Of a stretch of 54,845 bases of DNA, positions 39,617 through 48,750 are shown one piece after another. Within the stretch, counting starts at the first letter, position 1, and each line of letters opens with the position of its first letter. The notes below the pieces were generated by a model that was given only the letters and a program-made list of their open reading frames with translations, did not search any database and was not told where the DNA came from. The translations under genes were made by a program, and so were the position numbers. Origin of the DNA: JBOGXB01 sp050694215 (GTDB taxonomy: Bacteria; Actinomycetota; CADDZG01; WHSQ01); contig JBOGXB010000004.1 in assembly GCA_050694215.1 (NCBI GenBank), forward strand, positions 1 through 54,845. Reading direction: 5' to 3'.

Positions 39617-41557
39617 TCGGCTAAGTCCCCATCTCCGGCAACGAAAACGCGCTCCAAGGCGACCTACACGGCCAAGGACATCACCGTCCTCGAGGGCCTC
39701 CAGCCCGTCCGGCAGCGTCCGGGCATGTACATCGGCACGACTGGGTCCCGAGGGCTCCATCACCTCGTCTACGAGGTCGTGGACAACGCGGTCGACGAGG
39801 CGATGGCCGGCTTCAGCGACCGGATCACGGTCGAGCTGCTGGCGGACGGCGGGTGCAAGGTCGCCGACAACGGCCGCGGGATCCCCGTCGACATCGTCAA
39901 GGGCACGGGGAAGGCCGCGGTCGAAGTCGTCTTGACCACGCTCCATGCCGGCGGGAAGTTCGGCGGCAAGGGCTACCAGGTATCCGGTGGGCTCCACGGG
40001 GTGGGCGTATCCGTGGTCAACGCGCTTTCGGAGCGGCTCGAGGTCGTGGTCGTGCGCGACGGGAAGCTCTGGCGTCAGGAGTACGAGCGGGGGAAGCCCC
40101 TCGCGAAGCTCAAGGCAGTGAAACCGGCGAAGCGAACCGGCACAACCGTGACCTTCTGGCCCGACCCCGAGATCTTCACCGACGAGCGCGACTTCAAGTT
40201 CGACACGCTGGTCCAGCGTTTGCGCGAGATGGCGTTCCTGAACAAGGGACTCGAGATCAGTCTGATCGACCATCGCACCGAGCCGGCGCAGCAGGAGACG
40301 TTTCGCTACACCGGCGGAATAGTCGATTTCGTGAAGCACTTGAATTCTGCGCGTGATCCAGTCAACAAACGCATCACTTCGTTCGAGGCCAAGGCAGATC
40401 AGCACGAGGTCGAGATCGCGATGCAGTGGACCAATTCGTTCAACGAGTCGGTGTTTACATTCGCCAACAACATCAACACCCATGAAGGTGGCATGCATGA
40501 GGAGGGCTTCCGTCGGGCCCTGACCCGCGTGATCACGAGGTACGCCCGCGACAAGAGCATTCTCAAGGAGAGAGACGAAGCATTGATCGGCGAGGACTGC
40601 CGCGAGGGCTTGACCGCGATCGTATCGGTGAAGGTCCGGAACCCTCAGTTCGAGGGCCAGACCAAGACCAAGCTGGGGAACACTGAGATCAGGTCGTTCG
40701 TGGAGACTTCGGTCAATCAGCGCTTCGCCGATTACCTGGAGGAACATCCCGGCGACGCGCGCGCCATATGCAACAAGGCTGTGTCCGCTCAACGGGCTCG
40801 CCTCGAGGCGCGCAAGGTGCGCGACCTCGTGCGTCGTAAGTCCCTGCTCGAGTCGTCGTCGCTGCCGGGCAAGCTCGCCGACTGTCAGACCCGGGAACCG
40901 GCCAAGGCCGAGCTGCTTATCGTTGAGGGTGACTCGGCCGGCGGCACCGCTAAGACGGCGCGACAGCGCGAGTTCCAAGCCGTGCTTCCTCTTCGAGGGA
41001 AGATCCTGAATGTAGAGAGGGCGCGTTTAGCGAAGAGCCTGGAGAACAAGGAGATCCAAGCGATCATCACAGCGGTCGGGACCGGCATCGGTGAAGAGTT
41101 CGACATCACCAAGTGCCGCTACCACAAGATCATCTCGATGGCCGACGCTGACGAGGACGGTTCGCACATCAAGACGTTGCTGCTCACTTTCTTCTTCCGC
41201 TACATGCCCGAGCTGATCGATGCCGGATACGTCTACGTGGCCCAGCCGCCGCTCTATCGGGTCCCGTACAAGGGGAAGGTCTTCTATTTCAAGAACGACG
41301 AGCAACTGGATGCCTTCCGCCACGAGCAGAACGGGGCAAGGGTCGAACCTCAGCGGTTCAAGGGCCTTGGAGAGATGAACGCGGAGCAGCTGTGGGAGAC
41401 CACACTCGACCCCGAGAAAAGAACGCTGTTACGAGTGACCATGGAGGACGCTGCTCTTGCCGAGGAGATCTTCTCGACCCTCATGGGCGAGGACGTCGAG
41501 GCCCGTAAGACCTTCATCCAGCGCAACGCAAAGGACGTCAGGTTCCTCGATATCTAA
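39617..41557 (+). CDS. gyrB: DNA gyrase subunit B, no canonical start codon
   Basis: A type IIA topoisomerase ATPase subunit of about 646 aa. GHKL domain: EVVDNAVDEAMAGF, VADNGRGIPVD, GGLHGVGVSVVNALS, and the QTKTKLGN loop; TOPRIM: LLIVEGDSAGGTA, PLRGKILNVE and MADADEDGSHI. The first ATG in frame (39725) would start at MYIG and lose the conserved YTAKDITVLEGLQPVRQRPG. That part is open upstream to 39530 without ATG, GTG or TTG. A GGAGGA site (39605-39610) points to the TCG at 39617, followed by AKSPSP; a TTG there would be an ideal start. I used this position. A TATGAT box at 39513-39518 may be its promoter. Confidence 0.93.
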   Translation, partial: SAKSPSPATKTRSKATYTAKDITVLEGLQPVRQRPGMYIGTTGSRGLHHLVYEVVDNAVDEAMAGFSDRITVELLADGGCKVADNGRGIPVDIVKGTGKAAVEVVLTTLHAGGKFGGKGYQVSGGLHGVGVSVVNALSERLEVVVVRDGKLWRQEYERGKPLAKLKAVKPAKRTGTTVTFWPDPEIFTDERDFKFDTLVQRLREMAFLNKGLEISLIDHRTEPAQQETFRYTGGIVDFVKHLNSARDPVNKRITSFEAKADQHEVEIAMQWTNSFNESVFTFANNINTHEGGMHEEGFRRALTRVITRYARDKSILKERDEALIGEDCREGLTAIVSVKVRNPQFEGQTKTKLGNTEIRSFVETSVNQRFADYLEEHPGDARAICNKAVSAQRARLEARKVRDLVRRKSLLESSSLPGKLADCQTREPAKAELLIVEGDSAGGTAKTARQREFQAVLPLRGKILNVERARLAKSLENKEIQAIITAVGTGIGEEFDITKCRYHKIISMADADEDGSHIKTLLLTFFFRYMPELIDAGYVYVAQPPLYRVPYKGKVFYFKNDEQLDAFRHEQNGARVEPQRFKGLGEMNAEQLWETTLDPEKRTLLRVTMEDAALAEEIFSTLMGEDVEARKTFIQRNAKDVRFLDI

Positions 41558-41599
41558 CGCCGGAGGGGCCGTGCACGCGCCAAGGAGAGATGGATAGCT

Positions 41600-44119
41600 A
41601 TGCCCGGAGATGAACCCTTCCAAAACAAGCTCCCCGGCGATCCGGGTGGACCAGGCCCGGGCATCGAGGATATAAGCCTCGAGGAGGAGGTCCAGTACTC
41701 GTTCCTCGAGTACGCGATGTCCGTCATCGTGTCGCGCGCGCTGCCCGATGTCCGCGACGGCCTAAAGCCCGTTACCAGGCGGATCCTCTACGCGGCCCTC
41801 GAGTCTGGGATGCGGTCCGATCAGCGCTATCGGAAGTGCGCGGCTCTCGTCGGTGAGGTCATGAAGACCTATCACCCGCACGGCGACCAAGCGATCTACG
41901 ACGCTCTGGCCCGCTTGGTGCAGGACTTCTCCACTCGTTACCCGCTGATAGACGGACAGGGGAACTTCGGTTCAGTCGACGGAGACGCGCCGGCCGCGAT
42001 GCGGTACACGGAATGTCGGCTGTCCAGGCTCGCAATGGAGCTCGTGCGCGACATCAACGAGGAGACCGTCGACTTCGTGCCCAACTATGACGGTGACACC
42101 GAGGAGCCGTCCGTTCTCCCGGCTCGCTTCCCCAACCTGCTCGTTAACGGCTCGACTGGGATCGCGGTGGGGATGGCCACCAACATCCCACCGCACAACC
42201 TCGGCGAGGTGATCGATGCTGCGGTGGACGTCCTCGAGAACCCCGAGTTGTCCGAGGACAAGATGAAGATGCTCAAGGCCGTGATGAAGCACGTCAAAGG
42301 ACCCGACTTCCCAACCGGGGCCCTCATCCTGGGGCAGCAGGGGATCAAGGATGCATACACGACGGGCCGAGGCTCCATCAAGATGCGCGCGGTGTGCGAG
42401 ATCGAGGAAGGGCCTAAGGGGAATCCGCGCATAGTGGTGACGGAGCTCCCTTACCAGGTGAACAAGGCTCGTCTCCAGGAGAAGATGGCCGAGCTGGTCA
42501 ACTCCAAGGATCGCAAGCTCGAAGGGATCGCGGACCTGCGTGACGAGTCATCTCGCGACGGCATGCGGGTGGTGATCGAGCTGAAGCGGTCCGCCGTGCC
42601 ACAGGTCGTCTTGAATCAGCTCTACAAGCGCACGCAATTGCAAGACAACTTCGGCGTGAACATGCTGGCGCTGGTCGACGGCGTCCCGAGGACCTTGAAC
42701 ATAGGCGAGGTCATCGAGGCTTACATCACCCACCAGATCGACGTGATCGTCCGGCGCACGCGCTTCCGTCTGCGCAAGGCGGAGGAGCGGTCTCACATCC
42801 TGGAAGGCTTGATCATCGCCCTCGAACACATCGACGACGTCGTCGCACTGATCCGAGCTGCGGCCGATGTGGTCGAGGCTCGCAACGGCTTGATCGCTCG
42901 CTATGGATTGAGCGAGGTTCAGGCTCAGCACATCCTGGACATGCCGCTACGGCGGCTCACGGCGCTCGAGCAAGACAAGATCCACGACGAACATCAGGAG
43001 CTGCAGAAGACGATCAAGGAGCTCAAGGCGATCCTCAAGAGCCCGGCGAGGGTGCGAAAGATCATCGCCGACGAGCTTCGCGAGATCCGCAAGAAGTTCG
43101 CGGATGACCGCCGGACGCGTATCGTTCCTGATGAGGGGGAGTTTGACATCGAGGACCTCATCGCGGACGAGGATCTCGTCGTGTCCGTATCCCGCGGCGG
43201 ATACATAAAGACCGTACCTCTGGACACCTACAAGCAGCAGGGCCGAGGGGGACGAGGCGTCAGGGGAACGGCTCTGAAGGAAGGCGACATCGTCGAGCAT
43301 TTGATCACCACCACGGCGCATGCCTATTTGCTGCTGTTCTCCAATACCGGGCGCGTCTATCGGATCAAGGCGCACGAGATACCCAAGAGGGATCGCACCG
43401 CGCGCGGCACAGCAGTTGTAAACGTCGTGCCTATGCGACCCGACGACAGCGTGGCGGCAGTCATCGACACCCGGGACTACGAGACCTACAGGTATCTGCT
43501 GATTGCCACGAGGCGAGGGATGGTCAAGAAGACCTTGTTCCGCGAGTACGACTCGTCCCGGCGTGAGGGGATCATTGCGGTGAACCTCAAGAAGGGCGAC
43601 GAGGTAGTCAAGGTGAGACCCACCTCGGGCAAGGACGACGTGCTGCTGATCACGCGCAAGGGAAAGGCCATCCGCTTCAAGGAGGAGAACGCGCGTCCGA
43701 TGGGGCGGACGGCGACGGGAGTGATCGGCATCCGACTAGACGAGGACGACGAGGTCGTTGCCTGCGACATCATCCAGGATGACGCGGAGCTGCTGGTTGT
43801 CACGCAATTCGGTTATGGGAAGCGAACGAGACTGAGTGAGTTCCCCCGTAAGGGTCGGGGAGGCAAGGGTGTCATCGCCGCCAAGCTGACTCGTCCGCGT
43901 GGCCAGATCGTGGGGGCTAGCGTCGTGCGAGCAGGGGATGAAGTGTTCCTGATCTCGAACGATGGGGTAGTCATACGGATGGCCGTAAACACGATCTCGC
44001 GACAGGGGCGACCCGCCACGGGTGTGCGGGTAATGAACCTGGCCGAAGGAGCGCATATCTCAGCCGTGGCACCTGTTGTGGCTGAAGCTGAGGGGGAGGG
44101 ACAGGGAAAGCTCGCCTGA
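41600..44119 (+). CDS. gyrA: DNA gyrase subunit A
   Basis: An 839-aa breakage-reunion subunit. The active-site Tyr is in AMRYTECRLS (Y136). The quinolone-determining region is YHPHGDQAIYDAL: the usual Ser/Ala at E. coli position 83 is Gln (Q97 here), while the Asp equivalent to 87 is kept (D101). A long coiled coil follows (HILEGLIIALEHIDDV to VRKIIADELREIRKKF). The C-terminal DNA-wrapping pinwheel carries the GyrA box QGRGGRG (about residue 543), so it is gyrase rather than topoisomerase IV. Start ATG 41600, 42 nt after gyrB. Confidence 0.97.
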   Translation: MPGDEPFQNKLPGDPGGPGPGIEDISLEEEVQYSFLEYAMSVIVSRALPDVRDGLKPVTRRILYAALESGMRSDQRYRKCAALVGEVMKTYHPHGDQAIYDALARLVQDFSTRYPLIDGQGNFGSVDGDAPAAMRYTECRLSRLAMELVRDINEETVDFVPNYDGDTEEPSVLPARFPNLLVNGSTGIAVGMATNIPPHNLGEVIDAAVDVLENPELSEDKMKMLKAVMKHVKGPDFPTGALILGQQGIKDAYTTGRGSIKMRAVCEIEEGPKGNPRIVVTELPYQVNKARLQEKMAELVNSKDRKLEGIADLRDESSRDGMRVVIELKRSAVPQVVLNQLYKRTQLQDNFGVNMLALVDGVPRTLNIGEVIEAYITHQIDVIVRRTRFRLRKAEERSHILEGLIIALEHIDDVVALIRAAADVVEARNGLIARYGLSEVQAQHILDMPLRRLTALEQDKIHDEHQELQKTIKELKAILKSPARVRKIIADELREIRKKFADDRRTRIVPDEGEFDIEDLIADEDLVVSVSRGGYIKTVPLDTYKQQGRGGRGVRGTALKEGDIVEHLITTTAHAYLLLFSNTGRVYRIKAHEIPKRDRTARGTAVVNVVPMRPDDSVAAVIDTRDYETYRYLLIATRRGMVKKTLFREYDSSRREGIIAVNLKKGDEVVKVRPTSGKDDVLLITRKGKAIRFKEENARPMGRTATGVIGIRLDEDDEVVACDIIQDDAELLVVTQFGYGKRTRLSEFPRKGRGGKGVIAAKLTRPRGQIVGASVVRAGDEVFLISNDGVVIRMAVNTISRQGRPATGVRVMNLAEGAHISAVAPVVAEAEGEGQGKLA

Positions 44120-44198
44120 CCCGGTATTCGTCCATTTTGCGCACAGGAGTCGGCCTTTTTGACCGATACTGAAACCTCAAACCGGCATAGGGGGGACC

Positions 44199-44894
44199 TT
44201 GCCCTCGAACAAGCGAAACCCAAGCCCAGATCCCAGCCGAGATAACCCCCGCGTCTCGTCTCGGAGAGCGCGGGCAGGGCAGAGCACAGAACCGTGGCGA
44301 ATGGACCCGGAGGTCGGCTCTGCTTCCGGGGGGCATCTCTCGCCGGGTGTTCAGGGTGGGTCTTCGCTGTTCGACCCGGTGAACGAACCGGCTCCTTCAG
44401 AGCGTCCATACGGGGCCGAGGACCCGCTCCTCGAGACCGACTCCTCAGGAGCTGCCGAGACGATGCCGAGGGTGGAGGAACCATTTGCCGCACCCCCGCC
44501 CGCGCCCGGCAGGCGGCGGACGGCCGTTCGCCGCCGCCCGGCGATCCGCCGGGTGAAGCGCACCCTGAGGCACATTGATCCGCTGTCCGTCTTGAAGCTC
44601 TCGCTCTTCTACTACGCGATATTCCTCGTGCTCTGGCTCGCTTTCGTCGCGATGGTGTACTGGGTGATCGCTTCGATGGGGGTCTTCGACGCGCTCGAGG
44701 AGTTCGGGCAGGATATGGTCTTCTGGGAAGAGGTGAACATCACGCTCTTCTACGTCGAGCGGTGGGCCTTGGCAATCGGCCTGTTCTTCCTCGTCGTCGC
44801 TTCCCTCATCAACGTCTTTCTCGCGTTCCTGTACAACGTGGGCGCCGATCTTGTCGGCGGCATTGAGATGACGTTCGTGGAGAGAGACATCTAG
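44199..44894 (+). CDS. DUF3566 membrane protein (Rv0007 homologue)
   Basis: A 231-aa protein: a disordered, charged N-terminus (about residues 1-120), then the DUF3566 domain with VKRTLRHIDPLSVLKLSLFYYAIFLVLWLAFVAMVYWVIASMG, a loop, and a second helix pair (LAIGLFFLVVASLINVFLAFLYNVGADLVGGIEM). This family follows gyrA throughout Actinobacteria; reports link relatives to septum or polar growth proteins, but function is not settled. TTG 44199 follows GGGGGGA. It ends convergently with a dehydrogenase-like gene, 5 nt away. Confidence 0.9.
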   Translation: MPSNKRNPSPDPSRDNPRVSSRRARAGQSTEPWRMDPEVGSASGGHLSPGVQGGSSLFDPVNEPAPSERPYGAEDPLLETDSSGAAETMPRVEEPFAAPPPAPGRRRTAVRRRPAIRRVKRTLRHIDPLSVLKLSLFYYAIFLVLWLAFVAMVYWVIASMGVFDALEEFGQDMVFWEEVNITLFYVERWALAIGLFFLVVASLINVFLAFLYNVGADLVGGIEMTFVERDI

Positions 44895-44899
44895 CGGTC

Positions 44900-46015
44900 T
44901 CACAGCGCGTGGGGTTCGAGCCGGGCTATCCGTATCCCGCGCCGACTGAGCCTCTGCAAGAACGGTGTGACCTCTAGGGCTTCCTCGGGTGCTCTCAGCC
45001 CCGTGCCCGCAGCGCGTCCCGCTCCGAGCTCTACCGTCGCGTGAGCCAGTGGGATCGCGGCCAGATTGCTCAGATGGTCCACCACCCCGAAGGTGACGTG
45101 AGCCGGGCTCCTGGATTGCTTTCCCGTCACGTCGACTCGAACCGCCGTCCACGGCGCTCCCAACGGCGGGATCCTCTCGATCACCGGTCGCATCGGGGCG
45201 GAGAGCCTGAGCCAGGCCCTGCGCCTCCTCTCCGAGCCGACCAGCCCGGTGGCCACCGAGGCGCGCACAGCGTCCATGGCTGCCTTCTCGGTGAGGCCCA
45301 GCCGGAACGAGATCCGTCTGGCGTCGGGATAGGTGTTCCGCATCGTGAGGACCTCCGGATGGCCACACCAGAAGGTCTCCGTCCATCCGACCGGCTCGGG
45401 GAAGTAGATGCGCACGGGATCGGTAGAGGCTCGCTCCACCACGAGCTCGCTCTCGGAGACCATCGGAGCGTCACCTGAGAAAGCAGCCAGGAGGTGGAGA
45501 GCGGAAGCCGGTCCGCTGGGGTCGGCCGAAGATGCCGCAACGGCAACCTCGATCCCCTGCACCTCATCGAGCTCCGAGGCCGCCTTCGCGACGAGCATGC
45601 TGCTGATCCCCGGGCTCATCGCGCACCCGCTCACCACGGGAACCGCGGATTGCTCCAAGCCTTCGAGACCCATCACCGCCTCGGTCGCGGGATGGTCGTC
45701 ACACGTCGACACGAAGGGCACGGGCGCGGCGAGAGCCGCCTCGACGCTCGCTTCCTCGGTGAGGTAGGTCGGACCGGCGCAGGACGCAACGACGTCCATC
45801 TCCTTGAACGCGGGAACGAGCGACTCCTTGTCCGTGGCATCGAGCACCAAGGGGCGAACTTTGCCTCCGGTCCCCCCGATCGCCCCGGCCAGGTGTCCGA
45901 CTGCTCTCATCGTCCGTGCGGCCACGAACAGGGTTTCGATGTCCTCGCTGCGGACCAATTCGGCCGCGACGCGACGGCCGACGACTCCCGTTGCTCCGAT
46001 CAGAAGCACCTTCAC
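44900..46015 (-). CDS. Saccharopine dehydrogenase-like NAD(P)-binding protein
   Basis: A 371-aa protein. N-terminal Rossmann fold: KVLLIGATGVVGRRVAAELVR (about residues 2-22), then VVASCAGPTYLTEEASVEAAL and FVSTCDDHPATEAVMGLEG, the pattern of the saccharopine dehydrogenase NADP-binding family. The rest has SGCAMSPGISSMLVAKAA and a substrate part around residues 180-300. Function within the family varies and cannot be assigned. GTG 46015 is fixed by a GTGA overlap with the small upstream gene and a GAGGA site. Longer upstream frame is shadow. Confidence 0.85.
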   Translation of the reverse strand: MKVLLIGATGVVGRRVAAELVRSEDIETLFVAARTMRAVGHLAGAIGGTGGKVRPLVLDATDKESLVPAFKEMDVVASCAGPTYLTEEASVEAALAAPVPFVSTCDDHPATEAVMGLEGLEQSAVPVVSGCAMSPGISSMLVAKAASELDEVQGIEVAVAASSADPSGPASALHLLAAFSGDAPMVSESELVVERASTDPVRIYFPEPVGWTETFWCGHPEVLTMRNTYPDARRISFRLGLTEKAAMDAVRASVATGLVGSERRRRAWLRLSAPMRPVIERIPPLGAPWTAVRVDVTGKQSRSPAHVTFGVVDHLSNLAAIPLAHATVELGAGRAAGTGLRAPEEALEVTPFLQRLSRRGIRIARLEPHAL

Positions 46016-46149
46016 AGATCGTCCTCGGGGATCTCGCGCCAACGACCTTCGGGGGAGGGAACCTTGGAGTGGGCAGCGAGTCTCCCTATCCACGCCCCAA
46101 GGGCGCCAAGGCCGATCCACGACAGCATCCTGAACAACGTTCTTCTCAT
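46012..46149 (-). CDS. Small membrane protein (45 aa) coupled to the dehydrogenase-like gene
   Basis: A 45-aa frame beginning MRRTLFRMLSWIGLGALGAW, one hydrophobic helix, and ending with a hydrophilic SPEGRWREIPEDDL tail. Too short for usual gene calls. Its TGA overlaps the GTG of the dehydrogenase-like gene (GTGA), a sign of translational coupling, and its base pattern is that of coding sequence. I recognise no family. The dehydrogenase may be brought to the membrane by it; that is inference. Confidence 0.65.
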   Translation of the reverse strand: MRRTLFRMLSWIGLGALGAWIGRLAAHSKVPSPEGRWREIPEDDL

Positions 46150-46253
46150 TGTCGGTCACTATAGGTGCGCTAGGAACGCGCTGTGCTTTGCCGGCCGGCG
46201 CACTTTGTTCGCCTAGGATGCTGCGGCATGGCCCGACACACCAGGAGTGTCGC

Positions 46254-47360
46254 GTGACGAAGACCATGATCTCCCTGAGAAACGTCACGAAGCGTTTCCA
46301 CAACTCGGGCCCCGCGGCCGTCTCGGACCTGTCGATGGACGTCGAGGACGGCGAGACGGTGGTACTGGTCGGCCCCTCGGGATGTGGCAAGACGACGACG
46401 ATGAAGATGATCAATCGTCTGATCGAGCCCTCGTCTGGGTCGATAACCGTCGACGGTACCGACGTCATGAGACAGGACCCCGTGAAACTGAGACGCAACA
46501 TCGGTTACGTGATCCAAAGCATCGGCCTGATGCCACACCGAACGATCGCCGAGAACATCTCGACCGTTCCGAAGTTGCTGGGTTGGGATCAGAAGCACGT
46601 CCGAGATCGGGTCCAGCAGCTCCTGGAGGTGTTCGATCTAGAAGAGGAGATGTTGAAGCGCTACCCGAACGAGCTCTCCGGCGGCCAGCGTCAACGCGTC
46701 GGGGTGGCGCGCGCTCTGGCGGCCGATCCGCCGGTGATGCTGATGGATGAACCGTTCGGCGCAGTCGATCCGATAATCCGGGCTCGACTTCAGGATCAGT
46801 TCCGCGAGATCCAGGATCGCCTGAGGAAGACAATAGTTTTCGTGACCCACGATATCGACGAGGCGATCAAGATGGCAGATCGAATCGCCATCCTGAACCG
46901 GGGCGGAATCATCGAGCAGTACGCGCCGCCGGAAGAGATCCTGCGTGAGCCCGCGAACGACTTCGTGAGGAGCTTCGTGGGCGCGGAAAGGGGGCTGAAG
47001 CGACTCGCGCTCATGAAGGTCTCCGACATCGGAGTGGAGGAGGGACCCGTCGTGCCGCCCTCTGCCACCGCGCAGGAAGCTCGGCAAGCGATGGAGCGAT
47101 TCGGCTTCGACTGGTGCAGCGTTGTGGACGACGGCGAGCTGCGTGGCTGGATAGGTATGTCGTCACTCGAAGGGAGGGACTCGATCTCAGGTATCGATCC
47201 CCTCCCGTTTAGCGCTTACGTGCACGAGAACAGCTCCCTTCGAGAGGCGCTCGACTCGATCGTCACGTCGCGCACTCAGGTGGCCGTGGTCGCAACCGAG
47301 GGCCAGCGCTATGCGGGCATCCTGACGCTCGAGCGCATCTCCAAGGAGATCATCTCGTGA
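46254..47360 (+). CDS. Osmoprotectant ABC transporter ATPase with CBS domains
   Basis: A 368-aa ATPase of the ProV/OpuCA type. Walker A GPSGCGKTTTMKMI, QSIGLMPHRTIAENI Q-loop, signature LSGGQRQRVGVARAL, Walker B VMLMDEPFGAVDP and switch THDIDEA. The C-terminus (about 255-368) is a pair of CBS-like domains, known in OpuA to sense ionic strength. GTG 46254 is chosen from AGGAG 6 nt upstream. It overlaps the first permease gene (GTGA). It energises uptake of glycine betaine, choline or similar solutes. Confidence 0.93.
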   Translation: MTKTMISLRNVTKRFHNSGPAAVSDLSMDVEDGETVVLVGPSGCGKTTTMKMINRLIEPSSGSITVDGTDVMRQDPVKLRRNIGYVIQSIGLMPHRTIAENISTVPKLLGWDQKHVRDRVQQLLEVFDLEEEMLKRYPNELSGGQRQRVGVARALAADPPVMLMDEPFGAVDPIIRARLQDQFREIQDRLRKTIVFVTHDIDEAIKMADRIAILNRGGIIEQYAPPEEILREPANDFVRSFVGAERGLKRLALMKVSDIGVEEGPVVPPSATAQEARQAMERFGFDWCSVVDDGELRGWIGMSSLEGRDSISGIDPLPFSAYVHENSSLREALDSIVTSRTQVAVVATEGQRYAGILTLERISKEIIS

Positions 47361-48019
47361 CCGGCGACTTCTTCCGCTGGGACTGGGCGTTCGACCACCT
47401 CGATCTCGTCGTGGACGGGCTGAGGGAGCACTTCTGGCTGACGTTCCTCGCTGTAGGGATTGGCTTCGCCATCTCTTTCCCTCTGGCGCTTCTTGCATTC
47501 CGTCGAAGGCGCTTCTATGGGCCCCTCATAGCTGCTTCCGGCGTCCTCTACACGGTCCCCAGTCTCGCCCTTTTCTCCTTCCTCGTACCCTTCACGGGTC
47601 TCTCGACGACGACGGCAGAGGTTGGGCTCGTGAGCTACACGCTGCTGATCCTTGTTCGCAACATCGTCGCGGGGCTTGACGGCGTCTCTGAAGATGCGAG
47701 GGAAGCGGCGCAAGGGATGGGTTTCACTCCCGGTCAACTTCTGTGGCGGGTGGAGATCCCGCTTGCGATTCCCACGATCGTCGCGGGACTTCGGATCGCG
47801 ACCGTGACCACCATCGGGCTCGTGACCGTGACGGCCGTCATCGGGAAGGGTGGCCTGGGGGCGCTCATCCTCTTCGGACTCCAGCGGACCTTTTCGACGG
47901 CGATCATCATGGGGGCCGTCCTGTCGTTGCTGCTGGCGATAACGGTCGACTTCTTGTTGATCCGGGCGGAGAGGCTGGTTGCACCGTGGAGCGCCCGAAG
48001 GGCGACGAGGACGGTATGA
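47357..48019 (+). CDS. Osmoprotectant ABC transporter permease (OpuCB-like)
   Basis: A 220-aa permease with five to six helices and the EAA-type loop EDAREAAQGMGFTPGQLLWRVEIPLAIPTIVAGLRIATV (about residues 113-152), which contacts the ATPase. LTFLAVGIGFAISFPLALLAF and YTVPSLALFSFLVPFTGL are typical of the quaternary amine transporter family. Overlaps both neighbours by 4 nt, so the three genes are coupled. Confidence 0.93.
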   Translation: MTGDFFRWDWAFDHLDLVVDGLREHFWLTFLAVGIGFAISFPLALLAFRRRRFYGPLIAASGVLYTVPSLALFSFLVPFTGLSTTTAEVGLVSYTLLILVRNIVAGLDGVSEDAREAAQGMGFTPGQLLWRVEIPLAIPTIVAGLRIATVTTIGLVTVTAVIGKGGLGALILFGLQRTFSTAIIMGAVLSLLLAITVDFLLIRAERLVAPWSARRATRTV

Positions 48020-48744
48020 GCTTCGCGGAGCTGATCGACTGGTTCTCACAGACGAATGACATCTCCACGCGCGTGTTCGAGCATATGAGGCTGTCGTATT
48101 TTCCTGTGCTCGCAGCGATCGTCATCGCCTTCCCGATCGGCCTCTACATCGGCCATGCGCGTCGATTCGAGTTCGCAGCAGTCACGATCGCGAACCTCGG
48201 ACGCGCCATTCCCTCATTCGCGATCCTTGCCCTCGCCCTTCCGATCTCGATCGAGCTCGGGCTCGGGCTGGGGTTCTGGCCGACGTTCACAGCTCTCTTC
48301 CTTCTGGCTCTGCCGCCGATCATGACGAACACCTACATCGGGGTGCGAAACGTCGATGCGGACACAGTCGAGTCCGCTCGGGGCATGGGACTGAGCGAGC
48401 GTCAGTTGCTGGGGGCGATAGAGATTCCGCTCGCAGCGCCGTTGATCATCGCCGGCGTTCGAACCGCCGCCGTGCAATCGGTGGCCACCGCTACCCTTGG
48501 TGCACTCGTCGCCGGCGGTGGGCTGGGGGAGTACATCCGGCTCGGTTTTCGAGCCAGCGTCGAGGCCTCGTTGGTAGGAGGAGCGCTGCTCGTCGCGATC
48601 CTCGCCGTCGCTACGGAGGTCGCTCTTGGATTCGTGCAGAGAGCCGCCCGGCCCAAGACGTCGCAGGAAGGTCCAGAGAAGCTGGAGCCGTTCGAGGAGG
48701 CGTCCCAGGTCGCGAGACCGGTCGACGCGGGGATCGGTTTCTGA
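48016..48744 (+). CDS. Osmoprotectant ABC transporter permease (OpuCD-like)
   Basis: A 242-aa second permease, paralogous to the one before. EAA loop: DTVESARGMGLSERQLLGAIEIPLAAPLIIAGVRTAAVQSV (about residues 116-156). HMRLSYFPVLAAIVIAFPIGLYIG leads. The last 40 residues form a hydrophilic tail rich in Glu/Pro/Lys. ATG 48016 overlaps the previous stop. The binding-protein gene expected next is displaced to 49637 by a methyltransferase gene on the other strand. Confidence 0.92.
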   Translation: MSFAELIDWFSQTNDISTRVFEHMRLSYFPVLAAIVIAFPIGLYIGHARRFEFAAVTIANLGRAIPSFAILALALPISIELGLGLGFWPTFTALFLLALPPIMTNTYIGVRNVDADTVESARGMGLSERQLLGAIEIPLAAPLIIAGVRTAAVQSVATATLGALVAGGGLGEYIRLGFRASVEASLVGGALLVAILAVATEVALGFVQRAARPKTSQEGPEKLEPFEEASQVARPVDAGIGF

Positions 48745-48750
48745 CCGGAC

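Noticed and set aside
39519..39935. 138-codon frame over the gyrB start as a gene
   Set aside because: It runs mostly inside gyrB in another phase with Arg/Pro/Ser-rich sequence; gyrB is certain there.
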